From Stenotrophomonas sp. (GTDB taxonomy: Bacteria; Pseudomonadota; Gammaproteobacteria; Xanthomonadales; Xanthomonadaceae): 13,679 nucleotides of DNA. Below, piece after piece: positions 1 to 7,404 of this stretch. The stretch lies in NCBI GenBank assembly GCA_003484865.1, contig DMZT01000344.1:1-13679 (forward strand), in the 5' to 3' direction. The first letter of the stretch is position 1. Each line of letters opens with the position of its first letter. Both the position numbers and the translations under genes were made by a program. Below the pieces are notes generated by a model that saw only the letters and a list, made by a program, of their open reading frames with translations, searched no databases and was not told the origin of the DNA.

Positions 1-297
1 AAAGGCAATGTCGGGTGCGCCATCGGCCGGGTTCATCTGCAAGGTGCCCGGAACGATCCAGTCGGTCGCCTCGTAGCGCCGCAGGGCCTGCGTCATCGAG
101 GTGGTCCACAGGCACGCGCGCGGTGCGTCCGTGCAGGGCTTGTCGAGTGCGGTCCCCTTTCCCTCGAACAGGGGATCGCCCAACGACGTGTAGAAGTCGT
201 TGTAGCTGGTGAAATGGGCAGGCGCGGCCTGCGTGCCCGCTGAGAGCAGAACCGCGAGCAGGGCCGCGAAACAATGACGGGTGGGAGGCGTGGTCAT
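1..297 (-). CDS. Exported protein of unknown function (5' part only, runs off left edge)
   Basis: An open frame on the minus strand starts with ATG at 297-295 and stays open to base 1, giving 99 residues with no stop. The N terminus looks like a Sec signal peptide: MTTPPTRHC, then a hydrophobic stretch [12 protein letters not shown], then a probable signal peptidase I site near TQAAPA (about residues 23-27). The mature part begins [19 protein letters not shown] and has two cysteines about ten residues apart (around residues 54-63), so a periplasmic or secreted protein with a disulfide is plausible. Codon use has the high-GC third positions of a real gene of this genome. No clear Shine-Dalgarno sequence precedes the ATG. 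I do not recognise the family. It is divergent from rimK, with 142 bp between the two starts. Confidence 0.6.
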   Translation of the reverse strand, partial: MTTPPTRHCFAALLAVLLSAGTQAAPAHFTSYNDFYTSLGDPLFEGKGTALDKPCTDAPRACLWTTSMTQALRRYEATDWIVPGTLQMNPADGAPDIAF

Positions 298-439
298 CCG
301 TGTTGCCGGGGCATCTCTGTGGGCGCCCATTATTGTGGAACAACCGCTGGATGCGGGCCGCAGCATCCTCGGGCCGGTCCGTCATCGCGGCCTACGCACC
401 GCACGCTATGCTTCGCGCTTTCCCGTCCCCTGCGCCGCG

Positions 440-1333
440 ATGAAACTCGCCATCCTGTCCCGCAACAGCAAGCTGTACTCCACGCGTCGCCTGGTGGAGG
501 CCGCGCGTGCGCGGGGCCATACCGTGCGCATCCTCGATCCGTTGCGCTGTTACATGCGCATCGCCGCGGATGGCTTCACCATGCATTACAAGGGGCGGCC
601 GATCACCGGGGTGGACGCGGTGATCCCGCGCATCGGTGCCTCGGTCACCCGCTACGGGACGGCCGTGCTGCGCCAGTTCGAGATGATGGGCGCGCGCACG
701 CCCAACCCCTCCGATGCCATCCTGCGCGCCCGCGACAAGCTGCGCGCCCACCAGATCCTGGCCTCCAAGGGCATCGACATGCCGGTCACGGTGTTCGGCG
801 ACAACCCCGATGACACGGTCGATCTGCTCTCGATGCTGGGGCCGCCGCCGCATGTGGTGAAGCTCAACGAGGGCACCCAGGGCCGCGGCGTCATCCTGAC
901 CGAGAAGGCCAGCGCCTCGCGCGGCATCGTGGAGGCACTGCGCGGGCTCTACGCCAACTTCCTGATGCAGGAGTTCATCGGCGAGGCGCAGGGCGCCGAC
1001 CTGCGCTGCCTGGTGGTCGGCGACCAGGTGGTCGGGGCGATGCAACGGCAGGCGCCGGAGGGGGATTTCCGCTCCAATCTGCATGCCGGGGGCAGTGCCC
1101 GCGCCGCCAAGGCCAGCCGGGCCGAGCAGCTGGTGGCGGTGCGCTCGGCCAAGGCGCTGGGCCTGGGCGTGGCCGGTGTGGACCTGATCCGCTCCAGCCG
1201 CGGCCCGCTGGTGTTGGAGGTCAACTCCACGCCTGGGCTGGAAGGCATCGAGGCGATCTGCCAGGCCGATCTTGCCGGGCGCATCATCGATCATGTTGCT
1301 TCCTTGAAAAAACCTGCAAATACAAAGGGTTGA
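440..1333 (+). CDS. rimK: RimK, ribosomal protein S6--L-glutamate ligase (ATP-grasp)
   Basis: The 297-residue product matches the usual RimK size (about 300). RimK is a cytoplasmic ATP-grasp enzyme that adds glutamate residues to the C terminus of ribosomal protein S6 and can make poly-glutamate. The N-terminal domain begins MKLAILSRN and the ATP-grasp domain follows. Visible motifs are K141 and the glycine-rich loop EGTQGRGV (144-151), the hinge LMQEFIGEA (175-183), GVDLI (246-250), and the metal/ATP site [13 protein letters not shown] (259-271) with E260 and N262. The same frame is open further upstream, to 281, but the family N terminus begins at ATG 440. No good Shine-Dalgarno sequence is visible there, so initiation may be weak or leaderless. 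Unlike in some Pseudomonas, no rimA or rimB neighbour is present. An intrinsic terminator lies about 115 bp downstream. Confidence 0.93.
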   Translation: MKLAILSRNSKLYSTRRLVEAARARGHTVRILDPLRCYMRIAADGFTMHYKGRPITGVDAVIPRIGASVTRYGTAVLRQFEMMGARTPNPSDAILRARDKLRAHQILASKGIDMPVTVFGDNPDDTVDLLSMLGPPPHVVKLNEGTQGRGVILTEKASASRGIVEALRGLYANFLMQEFIGEAQGADLRCLVVGDQVVGAMQRQAPEGDFRSNLHAGGSARAAKASRAEQLVAVRSAKALGLGVAGVDLIRSSRGPLVLEVNSTPGLEGIEAICQADLAGRIIDHVASLKKPANTKG

Positions 1334-1449
1334 TGCGGTTTTCCAAGGTGGGGCAGGGCCTTAACATCGGTTTAATCGGCCCCGGCGTAGGCTCTGTCGA
1401 ACCGCAGCTCTGCCCTCCTCAGCAGGATCGGTAATCGGGAAACACCTTC

Positions 1450-1484
1450 AGGCCCGGCCAGCGTCAGTTGGTCGGGCCTTTTTC
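1450..1484 (+). terminator. Intrinsic terminator downstream of rimK
   Basis: AGGCCCGGCC at 1450-1459 pairs with GGTCGGGCCT at 1470-1479 (one G-T wobble) around a 10-nt loop, and a run of five T follows at 1479-1483. It lies about 115 bp beyond the rimK stop and 100 bp before the next gene start, so it isolates the downstream small gene from rimK. The distance from rimK also leaves room for a short independent transcript ending here. Confidence 0.8.
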
Positions 1485-1583
1485 CGGCCGGCAGCGCTGC
1501 CAAGCCCCTGCCATCGGTAACTTGTCGGCCCGGTTCCATCCTCGTAGAGTTGGCATTCATTCATGTGGATAAGGAAGTCGCAG

Positions 1584-2072
1584 ATGTCAAAGATGCATCG
1601 AATCATCGCTGTCGCGCTGCTTGGCTGTCTCTCGCTGGGTGCCCACGCCAAGCCGACTGCGAAAGCCGATGAGGCCGCGATGGCGCTTGCCGACGATGCG
1701 CCTGTTGCCGAACAGCTGGCCAAGGTCGAGCGCGCGCTGCACAGTGAGGACTACAGCGAGCTGAGCGTGGCCGACAAGAGCCGCGTTCAGGCCGCCTTGG
1801 ACCGCATCCGCACCAAGATGGGCGATCGCGAGCGCTTCGATCAGCTCACCCCGCCGCAGAAAGTAGAGGTCTTCAATGACCAGGAAGTGGTCAATACCTT
1901 GATGACCAACGCCAAGGAAGACAGCCGCATGGTCTGCCGCAGCGAACGTCCGATCGGCAGCAACCGCCCTCAGCGCACCTGCATGACGGTGGCTCAGCGC
2001 CGCCAGGCGACGGACGACGCCAGGCAGATGAAGCGTGATCTTCGGATTTCCGAAGTGAGGGACGCAAAGTGA
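1584..2072 (+). CDS. Small exported protein of unknown function
   Basis: This 162-residue protein has a typical signal peptide: MSKMHRIIAVALLGCLSLGAHA, with a predicted cut after AHA at residue 22. The start at 1584 is chosen because AAGGAAG at 1571-1577 sits 6 nt upstream; an in-frame ATG at 1563 precedes that site and would put charged residues before the signal sequence. The mature part is strongly charged and mostly helical in character (for example VAEQLAKVERALHSEDY and ADKSRVQAALDRIRTKMGD). A C-terminal segment follows with two cysteines about 15 residues apart (MVCRSERP and RTCMTVAQRR), which could form one disulfide in the periplasm. I do not recognise a named domain. It lies alone between the rimK terminator and colR, with about 156 bp to the colR start. 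Confidence 0.75.
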   Translation: MSKMHRIIAVALLGCLSLGAHAKPTAKADEAAMALADDAPVAEQLAKVERALHSEDYSELSVADKSRVQAALDRIRTKMGDRERFDQLTPPQKVEVFNDQEVVNTLMTNAKEDSRMVCRSERPIGSNRPQRTCMTVAQRRQATDDARQMKRDLRISEVRDAK

Positions 2073-2228
2073 CCGAAGGCCGCTGAGTTTTGACGCTGCG
2101 CCAGCATTCGACGGTGTCTAATGTTAAGAATCGAAGCTGTATGGTCAGCTTGAGGTCGCGCAGTCCTGTTCCCATTGCTGCCCTGCGGCTCCGTTCTTTC
2201 CGTTGAACCCCACGAATCAGAGGTCCCA

Positions 2229-2906
2229 GTGCGAATTCTCGTCATCGAAGACAACAGCGACATTGCCGCCAACCTGGGCGATTACCTCGAAGACCGCGGT
2301 CACACCGTGGACTTCGCAGCCGATGGCGTCACCGGCCTGCACCTGGCGGTCGTCCATGAGTTCGACGCGATCGTGCTGGACCTCAACCTGCCCGGCATGG
2401 ATGGGATCGAGGTCTGTCGCAAGCTCCGCAACGAGGCGCGCAAGCAGACGCCGGTGCTGATGCTCACGGCGCGCGATTCCCTGGATAACAAACTGGCCGG
2501 CTTCGATTCCGGCGCCGATGATTACCTGATCAAGCCGTTCGCGCTGCAGGAAGTCGAGGTGCGTCTGAACGCCCTGTCGCGTCGCGGCAAGGGCGTGCAG
2601 ACCCGCGTGCTGGAAACCGGCGATCTGGAATACAACCTGGACACGCTGGAAGTGCGCCGCCAGGGCAAGCTGCTGCAGCTCAACCCGACCGCGCTGAAGA
2701 TCCTGCAGGCGCTGATGGAGGCCTCCCCGGCCGTCGTCACCCGCCAGGAACTGGAAACCCGCGTCTGGGGCGAGGAGCTGCCCGATTCGGATTCCCTGCG
2801 CGTGCATATCCATGGCCTGCGCGCCGTGGTCGACAAGCCCTTCGAGGTTCCGATGATCCAGACCCGTCATGGCATCGGATACCGCATCGCCGCGCCGGAA
2901 GCCTGA
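2229..2906 (+). CDS. colR: OmpR-family response regulator, ColR type
   Basis: The 225-residue product is a DNA-binding response regulator. The receiver domain (1-120) begins MRILVIEDN and has the acidic pair E7/D8, phospho-acceptor D51 in VLDLNLPGMDG, switch residue T80 in MLTARD and K102 in LIKPF. A winged-helix OmpR-type domain occupies roughly residues 125-223 and ends RHGIGYRI. The start is GTG at 2229, with AGAGG at 2219-2223 five nt upstream. The frame is open to an ATG at 2175, but those 18 extra residues are not part of a normal receiver fold. The stop lies 4 nt before the colS start, so the two are one operon. The name ColR rests on the adjacent sensor (ExxE periplasmic motif) and on the known closeness of colRS to the pilus genes in Xanthomonas; a PhoP-like name is the alternative. 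ColRS regulates membrane and envelope homeostasis and metal tolerance. Confidence 0.85.
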   Translation: MRILVIEDNSDIAANLGDYLEDRGHTVDFAADGVTGLHLAVVHEFDAIVLDLNLPGMDGIEVCRKLRNEARKQTPVLMLTARDSLDNKLAGFDSGADDYLIKPFALQEVEVRLNALSRRGKGVQTRVLETGDLEYNLDTLEVRRQGKLLQLNPTALKILQALMEASPAVVTRQELETRVWGEELPDSDSLRVHIHGLRAVVDKPFEVPMIQTRHGIGYRIAAPEA

Positions 2907-2910
2907 TCCG

Positions 2911-4233
2911 GTGACGGGCAGGGGGGGGCGTCGCCGCGCGCCATACCGGCGCCGGCTGCGCAGCCGCATCATCGTCTCGTTCGTGCTGTTGGGCTTCTGC
3001 CTGACCACGCTGTTTGCGTTCGCCACCAACTGGGCGCGTGCCCGTGTGGAGAACCAGCTCGTCGAAGACGTGATGAACCGCAACATCGATGAGTTCGCCA
3101 AGCGCTTCTATTCCGACCGTACCCGTAATCCGGATCTTCCCGTGCAGCAGATGCGGGCCTTCGCGTATCCGCGCGAAATGCTGGACCGTGTACGGGTAGA
3201 GCGGGCGGAATGGGCGGCGTTGCCAAACGGCAACCACAACGTGAGCGGCCTGGACGAAGAGGGCAGGCCTTACGCCTACAAATTGGCGGTCCGCAAAGCT
3301 GACGATGCCTGGTTCTTCCTGGCGTACGACATGACCGAGGCCACGCGCGGGGAGGCCCAGCTCAAGCGCGCGCTGTGGATTTCGGTGCTGGTGTTCAGCG
3401 CCCTGTCCCTGGTGCTGGGCTGGTGGTCCGCCTCCAAGGTGATGAAGCCGGTGTCCGATCTGGCCGCCCGCCTGCGCGCCTACCGCGGTGGCACCAGCGA
3501 GCCCGAACCGCTGGCACCGCGCTTCCCGGATGATGAGGTCGGCCAGCTGGCCCAGGCGCTGGATGACTATTCCGCGCGGCTGACCGAAGTGGTGCAGCGC
3601 GACCGCGAGTTCAATGCGGACGTCAGTCACGAGCTGCGCACGCCGCTGGCCGTGATCCGTGGCGCCACCGAGCTGCTGCTGACCCGCCCGGATCTCGATC
3701 CGAAGGTGCTGCAGCGCCTGCAGCGCATCCAGCGGGCCGAGCAGCAATGCACCGATCTGATCGGCGCGCTGCTGCTGCTCTCGCGCAACGAGCGCGGGCA
3801 GGGCAGCAGCAATGTCGCCCGCGTCTCCGAGCAGCTGCTGGATTCGCACCGTGCCCAGCTCGGCGGCAAGCCGCTGGAGCTGATCCTGGAAGGCAACCAC
3901 GACCTGGTGATCGATGCGCCGGAATCGGCCCTCTCGGTCGCGTTGGGCAACCTGATCGGCAATGCCGTGAAGTACTCGAAGGAAGGCGCGGTGCGCGTGC
4001 GCGTGGGCAACAACGCGGTCGAAGTGATCGACAGCGGCCCCGGCCTGAGCGAAGAAGATGCGGCCAAGCTGTTCCAGCGCGGCTACCGCGGAACGCATGC
4101 GGGTCATTCGCAGGGTGGGGGTATCGGCCTGTCCATCGTCAGCCGCCTGTGTGATCTCTACGGCTGGCAGGTCAACGTGCGGCCAGGCGCCGGGCGCGGC
4201 GTCATCGCCACGCTGACGTTCTCCCCCGCCTGA
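2911..4233 (+). CDS. colS: Sensor histidine kinase, ColS type
   Basis: This is a 440-residue inner-membrane histidine kinase. In order: a basic N terminus, TM1 at about 19-38, a periplasmic loop at about 39-153, TM2 at about 154-172, HAMP, a HisKA domain with H240 in VSHELRTPL, and an HATPase domain with N-box NLIGNAVKYS (347-356), G1 box DSGPG from D374, and G2 box GGGIG (402-406). The periplasmic loop contains E97-R-A-E100, an ExxE motif. In Pseudomonas putida ColS the ExxE motif of this loop binds iron and zinc, so ColS is preferred over PhoQ, which has a larger acidic sensor. GTG 2911 is taken as the start, with GGAAG 8 nt upstream inside the end of colR. An ATG at 2869 would overlap colR by 38 bp and add 14 residues. 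The gene ends 4 bp before the GTAG repeat. Confidence 0.85.
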   Translation: MTGRGGRRRAPYRRRLRSRIIVSFVLLGFCLTTLFAFATNWARARVENQLVEDVMNRNIDEFAKRFYSDRTRNPDLPVQQMRAFAYPREMLDRVRVERAEWAALPNGNHNVSGLDEEGRPYAYKLAVRKADDAWFFLAYDMTEATRGEAQLKRALWISVLVFSALSLVLGWWSASKVMKPVSDLAARLRAYRGGTSEPEPLAPRFPDDEVGQLAQALDDYSARLTEVVQRDREFNADVSHELRTPLAVIRGATELLLTRPDLDPKVLQRLQRIQRAEQQCTDLIGALLLLSRNERGQGSSNVARVSEQLLDSHRAQLGGKPLELILEGNHDLVIDAPESALSVALGNLIGNAVKYSKEGAVRVRVGNNAVEVIDSGPGLSEEDAAKLFQRGYRGTHAGHSQGGGIGLSIVSRLCDLYGWQVNVRPGAGRGVIATLTFSPA

Positions 4234-4237
4234 CACG

Positions 4238-4295
4238 GTAGAGCCGACCGTTGGTCGGCTCCTCCACGACCGTTGGTCGGCGCCTCCAGATCTAC
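4238..4295. repeat. SMAG (GTAG-headed) REP element, paired stem-loops, between convergent colS and coaE
   Basis: The element is bounded by GTAGA at 4238-4242 and TCTAC at 4291-4295, an inverted pair. Inside are two copies of the core CGACCGTTGGTCG. The first forms a perfect 9-bp hairpin, GAGCCGACC-GTT-GGTCGGCTC (4241-4261). The second (4267-4279) has a 5-bp stem with the same GTT loop. This matches the GTAG-tetranucleotide palindromic repeats called SMAG in Stenotrophomonas maltophilia, which are thought to be spread by REP-associated tyrosine transposases and to affect mRNA ends. It fills the 58-bp space between two convergent genes and probably acts as a bidirectional 3' end signal, although there is no T-tract. 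Its right-hand head overlaps the coaE stop codon. Confidence 0.88.
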
Positions 4296-4903
4296 CGCGC
4301 CGCCAAATCCCGATACGCCCGATCCAGCCGCTCCACATGCGCCTGCAGGTGGTCCGGGTGGCCGTCATTGACCACCACATCATCGGCCAATGCCAGGCGC
4401 GCCTCGCGGCTGGCCTGGGCGGCGATCATGCGGTCCGCCAGGGCGCTATCGATGCCATCGCGCTGCATCAGCCGCGCGTGCTGCACGGCCACCGGCACGT
4501 CCACCACCAGGATCCGGTCCAGCCACGGGTACTGCTGGCGGCCACCGGCCTCGGTGAGCAGCGGAATCGCCGCGATCGCATACGGTCCCTCGGCCTGCTC
4601 GCAGGTCTCGCGCAGCAACTGACGAATAGCCGGATGGGTGATCGCTTCCAGCGCCTGACGCTCCTGCGCCGACGCGAAGATGCGGGCCCGCAGGGCGGCA
4701 CGGTCCAGCTGGCCATCGGCCAGCAGGATCTCGGTGCCGAAGTGGGCGGCGATCCGCGCCAGCCCCTCGCTGCCCGGAGCCACCACCGCGCGTGCGGCCA
4801 GGTCGGCATCGGCAACGGTGATGCCCAGCGCCTCGAAGCGGCGGCTGACCTCGCTCTTGCCGGCGGCAATGCCGCCGGTCAGCCCGATGACGAAGCGGCT
4901 CAT
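4292..4903 (-). CDS. coaE: Dephospho-CoA kinase
   Basis: The 203-residue cytoplasmic enzyme phosphorylates the 3'-hydroxyl of dephospho-CoA with ATP, the last step of coenzyme A synthesis. The P-loop is GLTGGIAAGKS (7-17). The DADLAARAVV segment that follows is the substrate-binding region of the family, and ITHPAIRQ and the lid region QRDGIDSALADRMIAAQ are also characteristic. Its length is normal for the family. It starts 10 bp after the pilD stop and GAGGG lies upstream of the ATG, so it is the last gene of pilC-pilD-coaE, an arrangement also conserved in Pseudomonas. The TAG stop (4294-4292) is part of the GTAG head of the adjacent SMAG repeat. Confidence 0.95.
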   Translation of the reverse strand: MSRFVIGLTGGIAAGKSEVSRRFEALGITVADADLAARAVVAPGSEGLARIAAHFGTEILLADGQLDRAALRARIFASAQERQALEAITHPAIRQLLRETCEQAEGPYAIAAIPLLTEAGGRQQYPWLDRILVVDVPVAVQHARLMQRDGIDSALADRMIAAQASREARLALADDVVVNDGHPDHLQAHVERLDRAYRDLAAR

Positions 4904-4913
4904 CGTGCGGCCC

Positions 4914-5777
4914 TCAACGCAGGCCGGCGTAGCTCAGGTAGCCGTCGATCAACGGCTCTCCCCACATGAAGACGATCCAGCCGGCAATGGCCAGGTACGG
5001 CCCGAACGGGATCGGCGTGGCCCGGTCACGGCCGCGCGAGTACAGCCAGATCGAGCCGATGATCGCGCCCACCACGGACGACAGCAGGATGATCGGCAGG
5101 ATGCCCTTGAGCCCGCACCAGGCGCCCAGGGCCGCCAGCAGCTTGAAATCGCCGTGCCCCATGCCTTCCTTGCCGGTGATCTGCTTGAACAGCCACCACA
5201 CCGACCACAGCGACAGATAGCCCGCCAGCGCACCCAGCAGGGCAGGCTTGGCCGGCATATAGAGATTGTCGCTGGCCGCGATCAGGCCCAGCCACATCAA
5301 GGGCAGGGTCAATTGGTCCGGTAACAGCTGGGTACGCAGGTCGATCCCGGACAGTGCCACCAGGAAGCAGCTCAGCACGATCGCGCCGAAGCCCTGCCAG
5401 CCGAACCCGAACTGCCAGACGCTGGCGGCCACCAGCACGGCGGTCAGCAGCTCCACCAGCGGGTACTGGATCGAGATCGGGGCATGGCAATGCCGGCACT
5501 TGCCGCGCAGGGCCAGCCAGCTGAACAGCGGGATGTTCTCGTACCAGGACAGCTTGTGCTTGCAGTGCGGGCAGTGCGAGGGCTCGACCACGATGCCCGG
5601 TGGTGGCGGCTCGTAGATGTCCGGCTCTTCCAGCACCTCGCGCGCATCGCGCTTCCACTCCCACTCCAGCCGCTTGGGCAGGCGCAGGATCACCACGTTG
5701 AGGAAACTGCCGATCAGCAGTCCCAGTCCGACCGCGGCGGGGTAGCCGAGACCGGGATGCTGGTCGAGAAATGCCAT
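4914..5777 (-). CDS. pilD: PilD, prepilin leader peptidase / N-methyltransferase
   Basis: This 287-residue polytopic membrane aspartyl protease cuts the short leader of prepilins and pseudopilins after glycine and methylates the new N-terminal phenylalanine. The cytoplasmic zinc-binding loop has both CxxC pairs (C69/C72 in HCPHC and C94/C97 in KCRHC), as in bifunctional enzymes. The catalytic aspartates are D146 in SGIDLRTQLLPD and D210 in GHGDFKLLAALGAW, the GxGD motif. About seven or eight hydrophobic segments follow the usual layout. It lies 7 bp after the pilC stop and 10 bp before coaE, so translation is probably coupled. Its obvious substrate here is PilA. Type II secretion pseudopilins are usually processed by the same enzyme. 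Confidence 0.96.
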   Translation of the reverse strand: MAFLDQHPGLGYPAAVGLGLLIGSFLNVVILRLPKRLEWEWKRDAREVLEEPDIYEPPPPGIVVEPSHCPHCKHKLSWYENIPLFSWLALRGKCRHCHAPISIQYPLVELLTAVLVAASVWQFGFGWQGFGAIVLSCFLVALSGIDLRTQLLPDQLTLPLMWLGLIAASDNLYMPAKPALLGALAGYLSLWSVWWLFKQITGKEGMGHGDFKLLAALGAWCGLKGILPIILLSSVVGAIIGSIWLYSRGRDRATPIPFGPYLAIAGWIVFMWGEPLIDGYLSYAGLR

Positions 5778-5784
5778 TGATTAG

Positions 5785-7044
5785 TTATCCAACTACCGCG
5801 CCGAGTTTGAAGATGGGCAGGTACATGCCGATCACCATGCCGCCGACAATGGTACCAATGAACACCATGATCATCGGTTCCAGCAGGCTGCTCAGGGCGT
5901 CCACGGCATTGTTGACCTCCTGCTCATAGTACTCGGCCACCTTGAACAGCATGGTGTCCAGCGCGCCGGCCTCTTCACCGATGGCGGTCATCTGCACCAC
6001 CATGTGCGGGAAAAGGTTGACCTGCTTCATGGCCATGTTGACCGGGTAACCGACCGACACGTCGTCGCGCATGCGCAGGACCTTCTCCTCGTAGACCTTG
6101 TTGCCGGTGGCACCGGCGACGATGCCCAGCGCCTCGACCAACGGCACGCCGGCCTTGAAGGTCACGGCGGTGGTGCGGGCGAAGCGGGCGATCGCGCTGT
6201 TGTTCATGATCTGGCCAATGACCGGAACTTTGAGGATCCAGCGATCCATCGTGTGCTGCATCTTGGGCGAACGCTTGTAGGCAAATATGAAGCCGAAAAT
6301 CGACCCGAGTGTTATGCCCAGCATCGCCCACCAGTACGACACCATGAAGCGTGACGCTGCGACGATCATCTGGGTGAATGCAGGCAGCTCAGCGCCGAAG
6401 CCCTTGAAAACCTCTTCGAACTGTGGGACGACGAAGAGCAGCAGGATGGCGCTGACGATGATCGCCACGGCCACGATCATGGCGGGGTAGAACAACGCCT
6501 TCTTGATCTTGCCCTTCAGACCTTCGATGTTCTCTTTATAGGTGGCAATCGTATCCAGGACGGTCTCAAGCACGCCAGCGCCTTCACCTGCACGAACCAG
6601 GTTGCGATAGAGCTCGTCGAACTGGACGGGATGACGGCTGATCGCCTCGTAAAGCGAAGAGCCACCCTCGATGTCCGTGCGAACCGATTCGACGAGCTTC
6701 CGCATCCGTGGGTTCTTATGTCCGCTGCCAATGATCTCCAGTGAGCTGACGATTGGGACGCCGGACTTCATCATGATCGCCATCTGGCGGCTGAAGAACG
6801 CGATGTCCTTGGCGCCGACGGGAGAGCCTGCCGACCCGAAGAGTGGCTTGGGCTTGGGCTTGACCACGCTGGGCATGATCCCCTGCCGGCGCAGCTCGGC
6901 TCGCAGAAGATTGGCGTTCTTGGCGGGCTGTTCGCCCTTCATCTTGATGCCGCGTTTGTCGGTCCCCTCCCAGACAAACGGCTGCAATTCCGTGGTGCTA
7001 CGCGCCACGGGCTCTTTCTTGATCGCGCTACGGCTGACAGACAT
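5785..7044 (-). CDS. pilC: PilC, type IV pilus inner-membrane platform protein
   Basis: The 419-residue product belongs to the T2SSF/GspF family and has the expected size. It is an integral membrane protein that links the assembly ATPase PilB to the growing pilus. The first cytoplasmic domain has GAKDIAFFSRQMAIMMKSGVP and SGHKNPRMRKLV. A first membrane segment lies around FYPAMIVAVAIIVSAILLLF. The second repeat has IARFARTTAVTFKAGVPLVEALGIVAGATGN and ends in the hydrophobic LLEPMIMVFIGTIVGGMVIGMYLP. Start: ATG at 7044 is preceded by GGGGAG 6 nt upstream. An in-frame ATG at 7092 would add 16 residues (MRRDSPPGDG...) with no such site, so it is not preferred. First gene of pilC-pilD-coaE, divergent from pilA. 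Confidence 0.95.
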   Translation of the reverse strand: MSVSRSAIKKEPVARSTTELQPFVWEGTDKRGIKMKGEQPAKNANLLRAELRRQGIMPSVVKPKPKPLFGSAGSPVGAKDIAFFSRQMAIMMKSGVPIVSSLEIIGSGHKNPRMRKLVESVRTDIEGGSSLYEAISRHPVQFDELYRNLVRAGEGAGVLETVLDTIATYKENIEGLKGKIKKALFYPAMIVAVAIIVSAILLLFVVPQFEEVFKGFGAELPAFTQMIVAASRFMVSYWWAMLGITLGSIFGFIFAYKRSPKMQHTMDRWILKVPVIGQIMNNSAIARFARTTAVTFKAGVPLVEALGIVAGATGNKVYEEKVLRMRDDVSVGYPVNMAMKQVNLFPHMVVQMTAIGEEAGALDTMLFKVAEYYEQEVNNAVDALSSLLEPMIMVFIGTIVGGMVIGMYLPIFKLGAVVG

Positions 7045-7163
7045 ACAGGGCTCCCCAGCCACACCATCCCCAGGCGGGCTATCTCGCCGCATGGTAGCCG
7101 GTTCCGGGAGGCGGTGGCAGTCCTGTCGAGCGCCGGGCTTGGGCAGCCGGGTCGGACCGGGGA

Positions 7164-7248
7164 TGTCAAAAGGTGACGTAGCTGGTCACATTGCAGGATG
7201 CGTCGCAAATTGTTGTGAGGGGGGTTCCAATCCTGAAGATTGGTGACA
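7164..7248 (+). promoter_or_regulatory. Candidate PilR-binding half-sites upstream of pilA
   Basis: TGTCA at 7164-7168, an interrupted palindrome GTGAC-N7-GTCAC at 7173-7189, and TGACA at 7244-7248 lie about 70-150 bp before the predicted pilA transcription start. This is the range where sigma-54 enhancer proteins bind, and the repeated TGTC-type elements resemble those reported for PilR at the Pseudomonas pilA promoter. The assignment to PilR is inference from position and from the pilR gene in this window. Confidence 0.4.
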
Positions 7249-7288
7249 TCATTGCGCCGGGGAATGCTGGGGAGCATTGCTGGCACTG

Positions 7289-7305
7289 TTGGCACGCAAC
7301 CTGCT
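7289..7305 (+). promoter_or_regulatory. Sigma-54 (RpoN) promoter of pilA
   Basis: TTGGCACG-CAAC-CTGCT fits the RpoN consensus YTGGCACGrNNNTTGCW with a perfect -24 half. The -12 half has one mismatch (CTGC for TTGC), and the N4 does not start with a purine. GG (7291-7292) and GC (7303-7304) are exactly 10 nt apart. This predicts a start near 7316 and an 89-nt leader before pilA. Transcription from this class of promoter needs an AAA+ activator; PilR is encoded at the right edge of the window and is the expected one. Confidence 0.88.
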
Positions 7306-7404
7306 TCGATCCACCCGCACGGGCGCCCGCCTCGCTCACCCGGTCCGCCGGTCAGGCAACGGCCCAGTGCCCTATCTATATTTCTACCTCTAGGGGATGT
7401 ACTC

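Larger units (their letters stand above)
7045..7404. other. Divergent pilC/pilA intergenic control region
   Basis: This 360-bp region has no convincing gene. The half nearer pilA holds a sigma-54 promoter (7289-7305), a leader of about 89 nt rich in A and T just before the ribosome site (7374-7390), and AGGGGA at 7392-7397, 7 nt before the pilA ATG. The middle part (7164-7248) holds GTGAC/TGTCA half-sites that could be activator sites. The half nearer pilC is GC-rich, and I found no clear sigma-70 promoter for pilC in it: a perfect TTGACA on the minus strand (7169-7164) has no matching -10. Confidence 0.75.

Noticed and set aside
392..1294. 300-codon open frame antisense to rimK
   Set aside because: It mirrors rimK in a high-GC genome, has a low-complexity His/Arg/Gln-rich translation and no ribosome site; rimK motifs are clear on the other strand.
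2040..2055. 7-bp hairpin CTTCGGA-TT-TCCGAAG near the end of the small exported gene
   Set aside because: It lies inside the coding sequence, the loop is only 2 nt, and no T-tract follows. It is not a terminator.
2090..2122. TTGACG with TCTAAT as a colR promoter
   Set aside because: The spacer would be 21 bp, too long for a sigma-70 promoter, and the -10 match is modest.
2737..4383. 548-codon open frame antisense to colR/colS
   Set aside because: The translation is rich in Arg, Gln and His without domains, while the plus strand encodes a complete response regulator and kinase. It is a GC-driven shadow.
7164..7169. Perfect TTGACA (minus strand) as a -35 for pilC
   Set aside because: The sequences 16-18 bp downstream on that strand are GC-rich (CTGCCC and similar), so there is no -10. 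The motif is better read as one of the TGTCA half-sites.
7281..7286. Another TGGCAC just upstream of the sigma-54 promoter
   Set aside because: Ten bases after its GG there is AC instead of GC, so the spacing and -12 element fail.
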